A stretch of 64,000 bases of DNA from the NCBI GenBank assembly GCA_031769625.1, contig JAUIMM010000637.1, positions 2,209,501 through 2,273,500 of the forward strand, in the 5' to 3' direction. The notes below the pieces were generated by a model, which searched no databases, was not told the DNA's origin, and worked only from the letters and a program-made list of their open reading frames with translations. The translations under genes and the position numbers were made by a program. The stretch's first letter is position 1; every line of letters starts with the position of its first letter. Origin of the DNA: Taudactylus pleione (Eukaryota > Chordata > Amphibia > Anura > Myobatrachidae). This document shows positions 1-12,566 of this stretch, piece by piece.

Positions 1-2486
1 TTCACCAGCAGGTCTTTGCACCTCTGCAGGCTTGTGTCGGCCGGAAAGAGAGACACCACATAGGCTTTAAACCTAGGATCGAGCACGGTGGCCAAAACGT
101 AGTGGTCTGATTTCAACAGATTGACCACCCTGGAATCCTGGCAAAGCGAATGAAGGGCTTCATCCACAAGTCCCACATGCCGAGCGGAATCGCTCCGTCT
201 TAGCTCCTCCTTCACTTTCTCCAGCTGCTTCTGCAAAAGCCTGATGAGGGGAATGACCTGACTCAAGCTGGCTGTGTCTGAACTGACTTCACGTGTGGCA
301 AGTTCGAAGGGCTGGAGAACCTTGCACAACACGGAAATCATTCTCCACTGCGCTTGAGTCAGGTGCATACCCCCTCCTTTGCCTATGTCATAGGTGGATG
401 TATAGGCTTGTATGGCCTTTTGCTGCTCCTCCATCCTCTGAAGCATATAGAGGGGTTGAGTTCCACCGCGTCACAACCTCTTGCTTCAGGTGATGGCGGG
501 GCAGGTTCAAGAGTGTTTGCTGGCGCTCCAGTCTTCGGCACGCAGTCGCTGAATGGTGAAAGTGGCCAGAAATTTTTTCGGGCCACCCAAAGCGTCTCCT
601 GCACGCCCCTGTCGCTTTTCAGAAAATTCTGCACCACCAAGTTTATTGTGTGAGCAAAACATGGGACGTGCTGGAATTTGCCCAGATGTAATGCCCGCAC
701 AATATTGGTGGCGTTGTCAGATATCACAAATCCCCAGGAGAGTCTAAGTGGGGTAAGCACTGGGCGATGATTTCCCTCAGTTTCTCTAAGAGGTTGTCGG
801 CGGTGTTCCTCTTACTGAAACCGGTGATACACAGCGTAGCCTGCCTTGTAACGAGCTGGCATTTCTGAGATGCTGCTACTGGTGATGCTGCTGCTGTTGC
901 TGCGTAAGGTGATACATCTACCCAGTGGGCTGTCACAGTCATATAGTCCTTAGTCTGCCCTGTTCCACTTGTCACATGTCCGTGGTTAAGTGGACATTGT
1001 GTACAACGGCATTTTTCAGGACACTGAGGACACTTTTTCTGACGTTTCTGTACAGTCTCGGTATCGCCTGCCTAGTGAAGTGGAATCTAGACGGATTTGG
1101 AACCGGGGACACACTACCTCCCATCAATTGTCTAAATCCCACTGCACTAATGGCGGATACCGGACGCACGTCTAACACCAACATAGCAGTCAAGGCCTCA
1201 GTTATACGTTTTGCTTCAGGATGACTGCTGTCGTACTTCATCCTCCTCGCTAAGGACTGTTGGAGGGTTCAATTGTTTAGTAAAAGTAGTGGTGTTCCTA
1301 CTTCCTCTCTGGGATGATGAACGACTCCCAGCCGCAGCAACAGCAGCAGCGGCAGCAGTAGGCGTAGCAATGCAGGATCCTCCGGAGGAATCCCGGATAG
1401 GAGAGTCAGTCATGCCAGTGACATGGCCTGCAGGACTACTTCCGATCCTAACTAAGGAGGAAATTGACGAGGAGGGAGTTGACGTGTGGTTTGCAGGCGC
1501 TTGGATACAACAGGACAACGGGATTTAGGTGTCCCTGGACTGCTTACGGTCTTAGCCAAAGTTTCTGAACTTGACAGTAACTTTTTATGAACGCGCTGCA
1601 GGTGCCGTATAAGGGAGGATGTTCCTAGGTGGTTGACGTCCCTACCCCTACTTATTTCACCTTTACATATGGTACATATGGCAAGACAGTTGTTGTCCGG
1701 ATTTGGATAGAAATATTGCCAGACCAAAGAGGTGGAATGTTTGGTCTTCTGCCCAGGCATGACCGTGATGGGCTTTTTCATCCCACGGACAACAACTGTC
1801 TCCCCCCGGAGCCTGATTTAAAACAAACCACATCACCATCAGAATCCTCCTCGCCACTTCCTCCTCAGCGCCAGCTACACCAGTATCCTCATCCTGTTGT
1901 ACTTCAACAGTGACATCTTCAATTTGCATATCAGCAAGTGGGACTGTGGGTGCTCCCTTTCAGCACTTGCAGGGGGCGTGCAAATGGTGGAAAGAGCCAC
2001 CTCTTCCCGTCCAGTGCTGGGAAGGTCAGGCATCGCAACCACCACCACACTTGGACTCTCATTGGGGATTTGTGATATCTTCTTAGAAAGCACAGTTCTT
2101 CGCTGTGCTTTTGCCAGCTTAACTCTTTTGATTTTTTTAGTGGGAGGAGGGCTTCCATCGTCATGTGAAGCTGAACCACTAGTCATGAACATACTAGGGA
2201 TCGACCTTAGCCGTTCCTTGCCACTCCGTGTCGTAAATGGCATATTGGCAAGTTTACGTTTCTCTTCAGCTGATTTAAATGTCTTTTTCAAGGTCATTTT
2301 CCTGAACTTTGCCATTTGGGATTGTATGTGCCCTCTACTATGACATTGGGCATCGGCCTTGGCAGACGACGTTGATGGCATGTTATCGTCTATGTCATGA
2401 CTAGTGGCAGCAGCTTCAGCACTAGGAGGAAGTGGTTCTTGATCTTTCTCTATTTTATTTTTATCGGAGAAAGTTTGGTCCTCCAT
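1..2486 (-). pseudogene. hAT-A transposase, frameshifted (BED finger plus start of catalytic core)
   Basis: The frame opens at 2486 (MEDQTFSDKNK) with a charged, low-complexity N-terminal region that includes a lysine-rich stretch. A BED zinc finger is decoded from about 1781 to 1560: aromatic VWQYF, then CTIC, then HLQRVH. Further left are hAT core blocks: the region around 1241-972 ends in LTTDM, 975-724 contains the TVTAHWVD block, and 760-383 contains a DNATNI block. The frame is broken near 1960, near 972 (consistent with one missing base at the WTS block) and near 560, so no full protein is made. The C-terminal dimerisation domain would lie outside the window. The same N-terminal half is intact in hAT-C (42661-43680), which makes the breaks easy to see. 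Confidence 0.85.
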
Positions 2487-2499
2487 TTAAGTTATATCG

Positions 2500-5265
2500 A
2501 TTTGATATATACGTGCGACTAAACACAGAAAATAATTTTTTTTGGGGTTTGGACTGGAGTGTACTTTGTGGGTTACAGCACCCTTTAACGGTCAAGCCAG
2601 CCGGCCCTTTACTTATGACACAGGCGCACGCTTGGCACTACTTTGTTGATGCACGTGCGGCTACTGCGCACACAATTCACAAACACAGAAAATAATTTTT
2701 TTTTTGGTTTGGACTGTAGTGTACTTTCGGGGGTTACAGCACCCTTTAACGGTCAAGCCAGCCGGCCCTTTACTTATGACACAGGCGCCACGCTTGGCAC
2801 TACTTTGTTGATGCACGTGCGGCTACTGCGCACACAATTCACAAACACAGAAAATAATTTTTTTTTTGGTTTGGACTGGAGTGTACTTTGGGGGTTACAG
2901 CACCCTTTAACGGTCAAGCCAGCCAGCCCCTTTACTTATGACACAGGCGCACGCTGGCACTACTTTGTTGATGCACGTGCGGCTACTGCGCACACAATTC
3001 ACAAACACAGAAAATAATTTTTTTTTTGGTTTGGACTGGAGTGTATTTTCGGGGGTTACAGCACCCTAACGGTCAAGCCAGCCGGCCCTTTACTTATGAC
3101 ACAGGCGCACGCTTGGCACTACTTTGTTGATGCACGTGCGGCTACTGCGCACACAATTCACAAACACAGAAAATAATTTTTTTTTGGTTTGGACTGTAGT
3201 GTACTTTCGGGGGTTACAGCACCCTTTAACGGTCAAGCCAGCCGGCCCTTTAACTTATGACACAGGCGCAACGCTTGGCACTACTTTGTTGATGCACGTG
3301 CGGCTACTGCGCACACAATTCACAAACACAGAAAATAATTTTTTTTTTGGTTTGGACTGGAGTGTACTTTCGGGGGTTACAGCACCCTTAACGGTCAAGC
3401 CAGCCGGCCCTTTACTTATGACACAGGCGCACGCTTGGCACTACTTTGTTGATGCACGTGCGGCTACTGCGCACACAATTCACAAACACAGAAAATATTT
3501 TTTTTTTGGTTTGGACTGGAGTGTACTTTCGGGGGTTACAGCACCCTTTAACGGTCAAGCCAGCCGGCCCTTTACTTATGACACAGGCGCACGCTTGGCA
3601 CTACTTTGTTGATGCACGTGCGGCTACTGCGCACACAATTCCACAAACACAGAAAATAATTTTTTTTTTGGTTTGGACTGGAGTGTACTTTGGGGGTTAC
3701 AGCACCCTTTAACGGTCAAGCCAGCCGGCCCTTTACTTATGACACAGGCGCACGCTTGGCACTACTTTGTTGATGCACGTGCGGCTACTGCGCACACCAA
3801 TTCACAAACACAGAAAATAATTTTTTTTTGGTTTGGACTGGAGTGTACTTTCGGGGGTTACAGCACCCTTAACGGTCAAGCCAGCCGCCCTTTACTTATG
3901 ACACAGGTGCACGCTTGGCACTACTTTGTTGATGCACGTGCGGCTACTGCGCACACAATTCACAAACACAGAAAATAATTTTTTTTTTGGTTTGGACTGG
4001 AGTGTACTTTCGGGGGTTACAGCACCCTTAACGGTCAAGCCAGCCGGCCCTTTACTTATGACACAGGCGCACGCTTGGCACTACTTTGTTGATGCACGTG
4101 CGGCTACTGCGCACACAATTCACAAACACAGAAAATAATTTTTTTTTGGTTTGGACTGGAGTGTACTTTCGGGGGTTACAGCACCCTTAACGGTCAAGCC
4201 AGCCGGCCCTTTACTTATGACACAGGTGCACGCTTGGCACTACTTTGTTGATGCACGTGCGGCTACTGCGCACCACAATTCACAAACACAGAAAATAATT
4301 TTTTTTTTGGTTTGGACTGGAGTGTACTTTCGGGGGTTACAGCACCCTTAACGGTCAAGCCAGTCGGCCCTTTACTTATGACACAGGCGCACGCTTGGCA
4401 CTACTTTGTTGATGCACGTGCGGCTACTGCGCACACAATTCACAAACACAGAAAATAATTTTTTTTTTGGTTTGGACTGGAGTGTACTTTCGGGGGTTAC
4501 AGCACCCTTAACGGTCAAGCCAGCCGGCCCTTTACTTATGACACAGGCGCACGCTTGGCACTACTTTGTTGATGCACGTGCGGCTACTGCGCACACAATT
4601 CACAAACACAGAAAATAATTTTTTTTTGGTTTGGACTGGAGTGTACTTTCGGGGGTTACAGCACCCTTAACGGTCAAGCCAGCCGGCCCTTTACTTATGA
4701 CACAGGCGCACGCTTGGCACTACTTTGTTGATGCACGTGCGGCTACTGCGCACACAATTCACAAACACAGAAAATAATTTTTTTTTTGGTTTGGACTGGA
4801 GTGTACTTTCGGGGGTTACAGCACCCTTAACGGTCAAGCCAGCCGGCCCTTTACTTATGACACAGGTGCACGCTTGGCACTACTTTGTTGATGCACGTGC
4901 GGCTACTGCGCACACAATTCACAAACACAGAAAATAATTTTTTTTTTGGTTTGGACTGGAGTGTACTTTCGGGGGTTACAGCACCCTTAACGGTCAAGCC
5001 AGTCAGCCCTTTACTTATGACACAGGCGCACGCTTGGCACTACTTTGTTGATGCACGTGCGGCTACTGCGCACACAATTCACAAACACAGAAAATAATTT
5101 TTTTTTGGTTTGGACTGGAGTGTACTTTCGGGGGTTACAGCACCCTTTAACGGTCAAGCCAGCCGGCCCTTTACTTATGACACAGGCGCACGCTTGGCAC
5201 TACTTTGTTGATGCACGTGCGGCTACTGCGCACACAATTCACAAACACAGAAAATATATTATTTT
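2500..5265 (-). repeat. 160-bp tandem array in the hAT-A 5' region, about 17 copies
   Basis: Head-to-tail units of about 160 bp, each containing AATTCACAAACACAGAAAAT, a T-run of variable length, GGTTTGGACTGGAGTGTACT and a GTTGATGCACGTGCGG block. Copies differ by single bases and by T-run length. The array lies between the TATA box (5605) and the transposase start (2486), so it would be transcribed as leader or intron. Short frames across it are by-products of the repeat. The same unit occurs about twice at 9844-10175 and about six times in opposite orientation in hAT-C (41660-42620). Confidence 0.95.
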
Positions 5266-5604
5266 TTTAGCACTTGGGGGGAGCACCCCTGATGGACAGA
5301 GCACCCCCTGGACAACACTACAGCACTCCTTTAGGACTGGGACACTGCACAGGACTTTGGAGTGGACACAGCCCCTATGGAGAACTGACTGCACAACACA
5401 GTCCAGCCAGCCCCTATGGACTTTGAAGTAGTGGACACAGCCCCTATTAACAACAGCAGCACAGCACAACACAGCCAGCCCCTATGGACTTTGAAGTAGT
5501 GGACAACAGCAGCACTACACTACACTACACTACACAGCCCTAACTCCCACCCTCCCTCTTCACTGTCCACAGCCGAGTGAGAAAATGGCGCCGACGCGGG
5601 TACC

Positions 5605-5611
5605 TTATATA
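5605..5611 (-). promoter_or_regulatory. TATA box of hAT-A
   Basis: TATATAA on the minus strand about 160 bp inside the 5' terminus and upstream of the repeat array and transposase start. The same box sits at the same place in the duplicate copy (10528-10534), in hAT-C (41251-41257) and in the divergent hAT-B (38967-38973). That conservation argues for a real promoter. A TGACG core lies between the box and the terminus. Confidence 0.6.
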
Positions 5612-5771
5612 GGATCCAAAACCCGCGAGACTCGGAAGGCGGGATGATGACGTTTTGCCTCGATTTCAGATCCGAGTCAGGTGGGAAAAGTCGAGCCTGA
5701 CTCGGATCGGACTCGGATCGGGGGGGCTTGGGGGGGTTCGGATTTCAGAAATCCGAACCCGCTCACCCCTA

Positions 5772-7049
5772 ATATATACATATATATATATTTTATTTAT
5801 TTTTCTATATCCTGAGTGACAATAGACACACCCATAGGTGGAGCTAGACACACCCTTTGGGCGGAATATGACACCCCCCCTCAGTGGCGCAGAGCGCGGC
5901 ACATTCTGCTACCTCTTACAATCTCTCTGAAACTAGTTTTCAAAAGTAGGCAAGTATGAGTTGTGCCCATATGCAATGCCCCCTGTAGTGGTGCCCATAT
6001 GCAGTGCCCCCTGTAGTGGTGCCCATATGCAGTGCCCCCTATATGCAGTGCCCCCAGTAGTTGTGCCCCTTAAAGTAGTACCCTGTAGTTCTGCCCCTTA
6101 AAATAGTCCCCCCCAAGCAGTGTCCCCTGTAGTAGTGCTCATATGAAGTGCACCCTGTAGTGGTGCCCATATGCAATGCCCCCTGCTGTGGTGCCCATAT
6201 GCAGTGCCCTCTGTAGTGGTGCCCATATGCAGTGCCCACAGTAGTTGTGCCCCTCAAAGTAGTGCCTCTGTAATTCTGCCCCTTAAAGTAGTTCCCCCCA
6301 TGCTGTTCCCCCTGTAGCAGTGCCCATATGCAGTGCCCTCTGTAGTGGTGCCCATATGCAATGCCCCCTGTTGTGGTGCCAATATGCAGTGTCCCCAGTT
6401 GTTGTGCCCCTTAAAGTAGTGCCCCTGTATTTCTCCCCCCCCCGTAGTTCTGCCCCTGTAATTCTGCCCCCCCCAGTACTTACCTGATCCATCGTGGCTA
6501 TCGTTGGCGCTGCCGCCCTGACTGGATCTATCTAGATCCAGCAGGCGCGGCTGTGCAGGCTCCTCAGCGCGTGGGTGACGTTATGACATCACCTGCGCAC
6601 TGCATCACTGGGAACGCTGGCCTCTGAAGCGATCGGATTTCCTTAGCCTCCGATCACTTCAGAGGCCAGTGTTCACAGTTCAATGCTGGCACCTGGCAGG
6701 CTGTCAGCTTAGACAGCTGCCGGGTACACAGCATGCGGCGCCTGGAGCTTGCGCTCCACTGGAACCGCCCTCCCTACGCCCCTGCACAGGAGATATCACT
6801 GATATCTCCTGGTTAAGTCCGTCTGCGTTAATTTCCACACTCCCCATACATTAGTACAGTAGTATTGGGATATGGAAATTAGGCTGTTCATCAAATTCCG
6901 AAAATTATGTATTTTCGGAATTTGATGGTGTTACTATACGCCACTCTCAGGTGGCGTATAGCTGGTTATACTTAACTGCTTTCAGCTGGGCAGGTCCTCC
7001 TCCGGCTCCCTCCATCGCTCTGGACCCCCTTCTCAGGCTGTGTGTTCTC
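5772..7049. repeat. 28-bp tandem repeat block and MITE sequence
   Basis: From about 5955 to 6480 the motif GTGGTGCCCATATGCAGTGCC recurs with a period near 28 bp and many variants. Related GTGCCCCTTATGCAGTGCCC repeats occur at 61540-61950. The remainder is GC-rich sequence with short hairpins, for example a GGAGATATCACTGATATCTCC palindrome near 6789. No convincing gene. The duplicate lies at 10695-11975. Confidence 0.7.
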
Positions 7050-7640
7050 CCCGCCGCAATGCTGCTGCTGCTACCGGGCAGTGTCTCCCCGCTGTTCCCC
7101 AGTGGCACTTGTAAGTGCTTCTTCAATTAACTGTTTATTTACTATAAACAGTTAAATAAAGAAGCACATAAAAGTGCCACCGGGGAACAGAGGAGAGGGG
7201 AGACGCTACCCGGCAGCAGCATTGCGGCGAGGAGCTATAACAAAAAAAAAAAAAAGTCTAGAGTTCCCTCTGCTTGGCCGTCCTTGTAGTAGCTGGGTCC
7301 AGGCGGGAGGTCGGGGTCCACGGCTGCAGCCCGACAGCCAGTTAGATAGGTGGGGAGGGGGGTGCGGGGAATTTTTTTTTATATCCAGTTACCGCAGCTG
7401 TAATCAGTGCTGCCGCTTCTGTGATCTGTACGGTGCATGCGCAGCACTGATTACAGCTGCGGTAAGATAGGACTAGGCAGGGAAAAGTATCTATTTTCCT
7501 GAAGAGCTGTCATCGCAAAAATGACGGTTTTTCGGAATAGATACCGATGGAGATTAATTAGGTAGAACTCCATTCGAGTTCTAAACCAAATTACCTCCAA
7601 CGATATTATAGTAATGATGAATAGGCCCCTGAGTGTTGCC
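7050..7640. mobile_element. Snap-back MITE with long hairpins
   Basis: Contains an almost perfect inverted repeat with arms of nearly 90 bp (7050-7138 and 7144-7232), followed by two shorter hairpins (7392-7466 and 7484-7551). The right end is TGATGAATAGGCCCC near 7635. The same right end and hairpin design recur at about 25880-26150, and the reverse-complement terminus GGGGCCTATTCATCA occurs at 40346. No coding capacity. The left boundary is not certain. Confidence 0.6.
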
Positions 7641-7808
7641 TACCACTGTGACACTGTTTACTATATTCTTTGTTAATGCCACACCATTGGACAAAGGCAC
7701 ATTTATTGATTTTGCGGTATATGTGGATTAGGAACATTATTATTTCTTCGTTTGGGAGCATTTCCTTTGAGCACTTTATAGCATCTGAAAAACATTTGGG
7801 GAGACTTT

Positions 7809-9840
7809 GGCCCTGATTCAGAGCCGTTTGTTAGAGGCAGTACGCTCGTTGCGTTCCGATGTTGACTAACTGCGCATGCGCCGGTGTTACACTGCGCATG
7901 TGCGTACGGCTGATTGCGAGTTTTTTTTGTCTCGTTCGTCAAATAGCGTACAGGAAGTGACATGTCAAATGTGATTGACAGAACAGGCCGTTTTTGGGCG
8001 TTGACGGGGGTGGAGATGGAAAAACGCAGGCGTGGCGAGGCGTTTTTGGGGCGTACATACATTAACAAATGCGAACGTCAAATGTGTTCGTACAAACTCA
8101 TACGTCACTGGATGATCTTCTTTCCCTACAAAATGCTCGCACAGCTTAGGGGCTGGATAACTCGACCACAGTGGCGATGGCCTTCTCCTCCGTCCCGGCA
8201 CTCCACGATGTTGCATCGATTAATCACGGCTTGTCAGAAACTCAATTAGTGTTGGATTGAAAACCGGCTTGGTATGTGTTTGGAAAGCAGTTTTTTTGGA
8301 TAGCACAAAACCGAACGCAGGTGGAAATCATAGCTGCATAATGTCAGGATTACACAATCAATTAGCGTACATTTGTGTGGGTGTATTTTGGCCGCAATGT
8401 GTTCGTTTTTGGACTATTGTAACAATAATGTCATCATGTTTAGGTTTGGTCCCTCATTTTGTGTTTGCAAGGTGATTTTTACTCCTTAGGTAATGTTTTA
8501 AACGTTCCTTAACGAGCACTTTTTTTACAATGTGTAATTTGTGTTTTTGAACGTTGTTGGCTTGTGGGCCCGGATTAAAAGTAACCCATTTTGTAAAGAA
8601 TGTCAGAATACAAAGTCGTACATTTCTGCAAAATTTATTTGTATCCACCCATAAAAAAAAAACATATTGAACTACAACATTTTGGGCACTGTTCCACAAT
8701 ATTTATTAATTGTGCAAACAATAATTTTTGAATAAACGTAAATGTAAAAATTAAAAACAATTCACAAGAAAGGAAAGGGAAGTTTTGGCCAGAAAGGAAT
8801 ATTAGGCAAGCACAGAAGGAGTGTGGGAAAAGTAGCCAATGGTGTCACCGTTTTTTCGCCCGTTTGGCTGGGGGAGGGAGGGCGCCAGACCGGGTCCGGG
8901 ATGTCATCGGGCTGGCCTGTCCAGAGGCAGATGTTGTGGCCTCTGGACTAGGCACAGGGCTAGGCACATTTGGAGGATTGGCTGATGTTGTGCCAGAGGT
9001 GGAGGATCCTGATGTTCCGGCAGGAAGGGAGGTCGGCTCCACCATGTGCTGGCAAACGAGCTGCTCCAGGGCAGTGGCGATGCGGATGTTGGCCCTGGTA
9101 TTTTCCGCCAGGGCCTGACCAATGGTCACGTTGGCCGCAGCATTTTGCTCCAGGGCCTCAGCCACCCGTACCAGACTGGCGTCCATCCTCTGCAGAATCT
9201 CCGTATGGAAATCCGATTTGAAATTGAGTTCTGTGAGGAGGGACACTGCCTGTGAGGGGGATTGCCCTGGACTGGCTTCTGCAGGGTCCTCAGCCGGATG
9301 TACTGGTTCCTCCCCTGCAGAGCCAGCAGAAAATCTGCGGCCAAGGCTCCCCTCTGGAGCAGACTCATCCGCCTGTGTCTCTGTTGGAAAAATGAGAAAA
9401 GACTCACATTAGAATCTACATATTGGCACAATAACATTTCACAGTTGGTGACATCACAACATTTACTTGGGACAACATGAGGAGCCGCAAAGTCTGGCAT
9501 GTCCATATCCATGTTGGACACGCCAAACACCTCCACAGGCTGCACACACCCCTGTGGCAGCTCTTCTAAATCTGTAAACTCCAATGACACAGGGGTGGGA
9601 CCTCCACCTGTCCCCCTTGCATGCCTAGCCCTGTGTGCCATATTTTGTTTCAGCCGATATTTGAAGTCTTGCCATCTGTGGGTTAAATTGGAAGCATTAC
9701 TTTTTATTTGATTGGGTTGTTGGTTTTAGGGTGGTCAAGTGTTTACTTACCGCCGTTTGACATCCCGGGCTAGACGGACATAATCCCCCACCCTATTGAC
9801 CTCCACGGCTACCTCTTCCCACATTCTCCACTTCTGGCTT
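7809..9840 (-). pseudogene. Harbinger-1 terminus and truncated SANT gene (left duplicate)
   Basis: Left duplicate of the Harbinger-1 end. The terminus GGCCCTGATTCAGAGCC starts at 7809. SANT exons follow on the minus strand: last exon 8845-9380, middle exon 9467-9675, then a fragment of the SANT-domain exon (9751-9840) cut off by the duplication junction. The first exon and most of the DNA-binding domain are missing, so it cannot make the full protein. Confidence 0.8.
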
Positions 9841-10527
9841 AGACACAGAAAATAATTTTTTTTTTGGTTTGGACTGGAGTGTACTTTCGGGGGTTACAGC
9901 ACCCTTAACGGTCAAGCCAGTCGGCCCTTTACTTATGACACAGGCGCACGCTTGGCACTACTTTGTTGATGCACGTGCGGCTACTGCGCACACAATTCAC
10001 AAACACAGAAAATAATTTTTTTTTGGTTTGGACTGGAGTGTACTTTCGGGGGTTACAGCACCCTTTAACGGTCAAGCCAGCCGGCCCTTTACTTATGACA
10101 CAGGCGCACGCTTGGCACTACTTTGTTGATGCACGTGCGGCTACTGCGCACACAATTCACAAACACAGAAAATATATTATTTTTTTAGCACTTGGGGGGA
10201 GCACCCCTGATGGACAGAGCACCCCCTGGACAACACTACAGCACTCCTTTAGGACTGGGACACTGCACAGGACTTTGGAGTGGACACAGCCCCTATGGAG
10301 AACTGACTGCACAACACAGTCCAGCCAGCCCCTATGGACTTTGAAGTAGTGGACACAGCCCCTATTAACAACAGCAGCACAGCACAACACAGCCAGCCCC
10401 TATGGACTTTGAAGTAGTGGACAACAGCAGCACTACACTACACTACACTACACTACACAGCCCTAACTCCCACCCTCCCTCTTCACTGTCCACAGCCGAG
10501 TGAGAAAATGGCGCCGACGCGGGTACC

Positions 10528-10534
10528 TTATATA
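10528..10534 (-). promoter_or_regulatory. TATA box, duplicate of the hAT-A promoter
   Basis: TATATAA on the minus strand inside the duplicated hAT-A 5' end (9844-10694). Reading leftwards it would run through two 160-bp units and then into the truncated SANT gene fragment, which lies on the same strand. Confidence 0.45.
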
Positions 10535-11975
10535 GGATCCAAAACCTGCGAGACTCGGAAGGCGGGATGATGACGTTTTGCCTCGATTTCAGATCCGAGT
10601 CAGGCGGGAAAAGTCGAGCCTGACTCGGATCGGACTCGGATCGGGGGGGCTCGGGGGGGTTCGGATTTCAGAAATCCGAACCCGCTCACCCCTAATATAT
10701 ACATATATATATATTTTATTTATTTTTCTATATCCTGAGTGACAATAGACACACCCATAGGTGGAGCTAGACACACCCTTTGGGCGGAATATGACACCCC
10801 CCCTCAGTGGCGCAGAGCGCGGCACATTCTGCTACCTCTTACAATCTCTCTGAAACTAGTTTTCAAAAGTAGGCAAGTATGAGTTGTGCCCATATGCAAT
10901 GCCCCCTGTAGTGGTGCCCATATGCAGTGCCCCCTGTAGTGGTGCCCATATGCAGTGTCCCCTATATGCAGTGCCCCCAGTAGTTGTGCCCCTTAAAGTA
11001 GTACCCTGTAGTTCTGCCCCTTAAAATAGTCCCCCCCAAGCAGTGTCCCCTGTAGTAGTGCTCATATGAAGTGCACCCTGTAGTGGTGCCCATATGCAAT
11101 GCCCCCTGCTGTGGTGCCCATATGCAGTGCCCTCTGTAGTGGTGCCCATATGCAGTGCCCACAGTAGTTGTGCCCCTCAAAGTAGTGCCTCTGTAATTCT
11201 GCCCCTTAAAGTAGTTCCCCCCATGCTGTTCCCCCTGTAGCAGTGCCCATATGCAGTGCCCTCTGTAGTGGTGCCCATATGCAATGCCCCCTGTTGTGGT
11301 GCCAATATGCAGTGTCCCCAGTTGTTGTGCCCCTTAAAGTAGTGCCCCTGTATTTCTCCCCCCCCCCCCGTAGTTCTGCCCCTGTAATTCTGCCCCCCCC
11401 AGTACTTACCTGATCCATCGTGGCTATCGTTGGCGCTGCCGCCCTGACTGGATCTATCTAGATCCAGCAGGCGCGGCTGTGCAGGCTCCTCAGCGCGTGG
11501 GTGACGTTATGACATCACCTGCGCACTGCATCACTGGGAACGCTGGCCTCTGAAGCGATCGGATTTCCTTAGCCTCCGATCACTTCAGAGGCCAGTGTTC
11601 ACAGTTCAATGCTGGCACCTGGCAGGCTGTCAGCTTAGACAGCTGCCGGGTACACAGCATGCGGCGCCTGGAGCTTGCGCTCCACTGGAACCGCCCTCCC
11701 TACGCCCCTGCACAGGAGATATCACTGATATCTCCTGGTTAAGTCCGTCTGCGTTAATTTCCACACTCCCCATACATTAGTACAGTAGTATTGGGATATG
11801 GAAATTAGGCTGTTCATCAAATTCCGAAAATTATGTATTTTCGGAATTTGATGGTGTTACTATACGCCACTCTCAGGTGGCATATAGCTGGTTATCCTTA
11901 ACTGCTTTCAGCTGGGCAGGTCCTCCTCCGGCTCCCTCCATCGCTCTGGACCCCCTTCTCAGGCTGTGTGTTCTC

Positions 11976-12566
11976 CCCGCCGCAATGCTGCTGCTGCTAC
12001 CGGGCAGTGTCTCCCCGCTGTTCCCCAGTGGCACTTGTAAGTGCTTCTTCAATTAACTGTTTATTTACTATAAACAGTTAAATAAAGAAGCACATAAAAG
12101 TGCCACCGGGGAACAGAGGAGAGGGGAGACGCTACCCGGCAGCAGCATTGCGGCGAGGAGCTATAACAAAAAAAAAAAAAAGTCTAGAGTTCCCTCTGCT
12201 TGGCCGTCCTTGTAGTAGCTGGGTCCAGGCGGGAGGTCGGGGTCCACGGCTGCAGCCCGACAGCCGGTTAGATAGGTGGGGAGGGGGGTGCGGGGAATTT
12301 TTTTTTATATCCAGTTACCGCAGCTGTAATCAGTGCTGCCACTTCTGTGATCTGTACGGTGCATGCGCAGCACTGATTACAGCTGCGGTAAGATAGGACT
12401 AGGCAGGGAAAAGTATCTATTTTCCTGAAGAGCTGTCATCGCTAAAATGACGGTTTTTCGGAATAGATACCGATGGAGATTAATTAGGTAGAACTCCATT
12501 CGAGTTCTAAACCAAATTACCTCCAACGATATTATAGTAATGATGAATAGGCCCCTGAGTGTTGCC
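11976..12566. mobile_element. Snap-back MITE, duplicate copy
   Basis: Copy of the foldback element at 7050-7640, carried in the right segmental duplicate. It differs by a few substitutions. Confidence 0.6.

Larger units (their letters stand above)
1..5771 (-). mobile_element. hAT-A DNA transposon, 5' part (3' end outside window)
   Basis: Minus-strand hAT element. Its 5' terminus ends at 5771 in sequence whose reverse complement begins TAGGGGTGAGCGGGTTCGG, the same terminus as hAT-C at 41090. Reading leftwards come a TATA box, a roughly 160-bp tandem array, and a BED-finger transposase frame starting at 2486 and running off the window at position 1. The right flank after 5771 is ATATATAC. The other end is not in view, so the target duplication cannot be tested. 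The 5' 0.85 kb is repeated at 9844-10694 as part of a larger duplication. hAT membership follows from the BED finger and the hAT catalytic-core similarity of the frames. Confidence 0.85.
4926..9840. repeat. Tandem segmental duplication, left copy (about 4.9 kb)
   Basis: This segment is repeated directly at 9844-14768. By eye only about a dozen substitutions and small indels separate the copies, for example an extra TACAC unit and C-run length changes, so identity is above 99 percent. It holds the last 160-bp units and 5' end of hAT-A, the 28-bp repeat block, snap-back MITEs, the Harbinger terminus at 7809 and the 3' exons of a SANT gene. It is cut off inside the SANT exon at about 9840, where the text jumps straight back into a 160-bp repeat unit. 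Confidence 0.93.

Noticed and set aside
2500..5265. Possible CRISPR array or many small genes
   Set aside because: Units are contiguous 160-bp copies without unique spacers, and the small frames are repeat by-products inside a hAT element.
7703..8699. Several 80-120 codon frames near the Harbinger terminus
   Set aside because: They overlap terminal and subterminal Harbinger DNA, occur on both strands, and show no recognisable domain.
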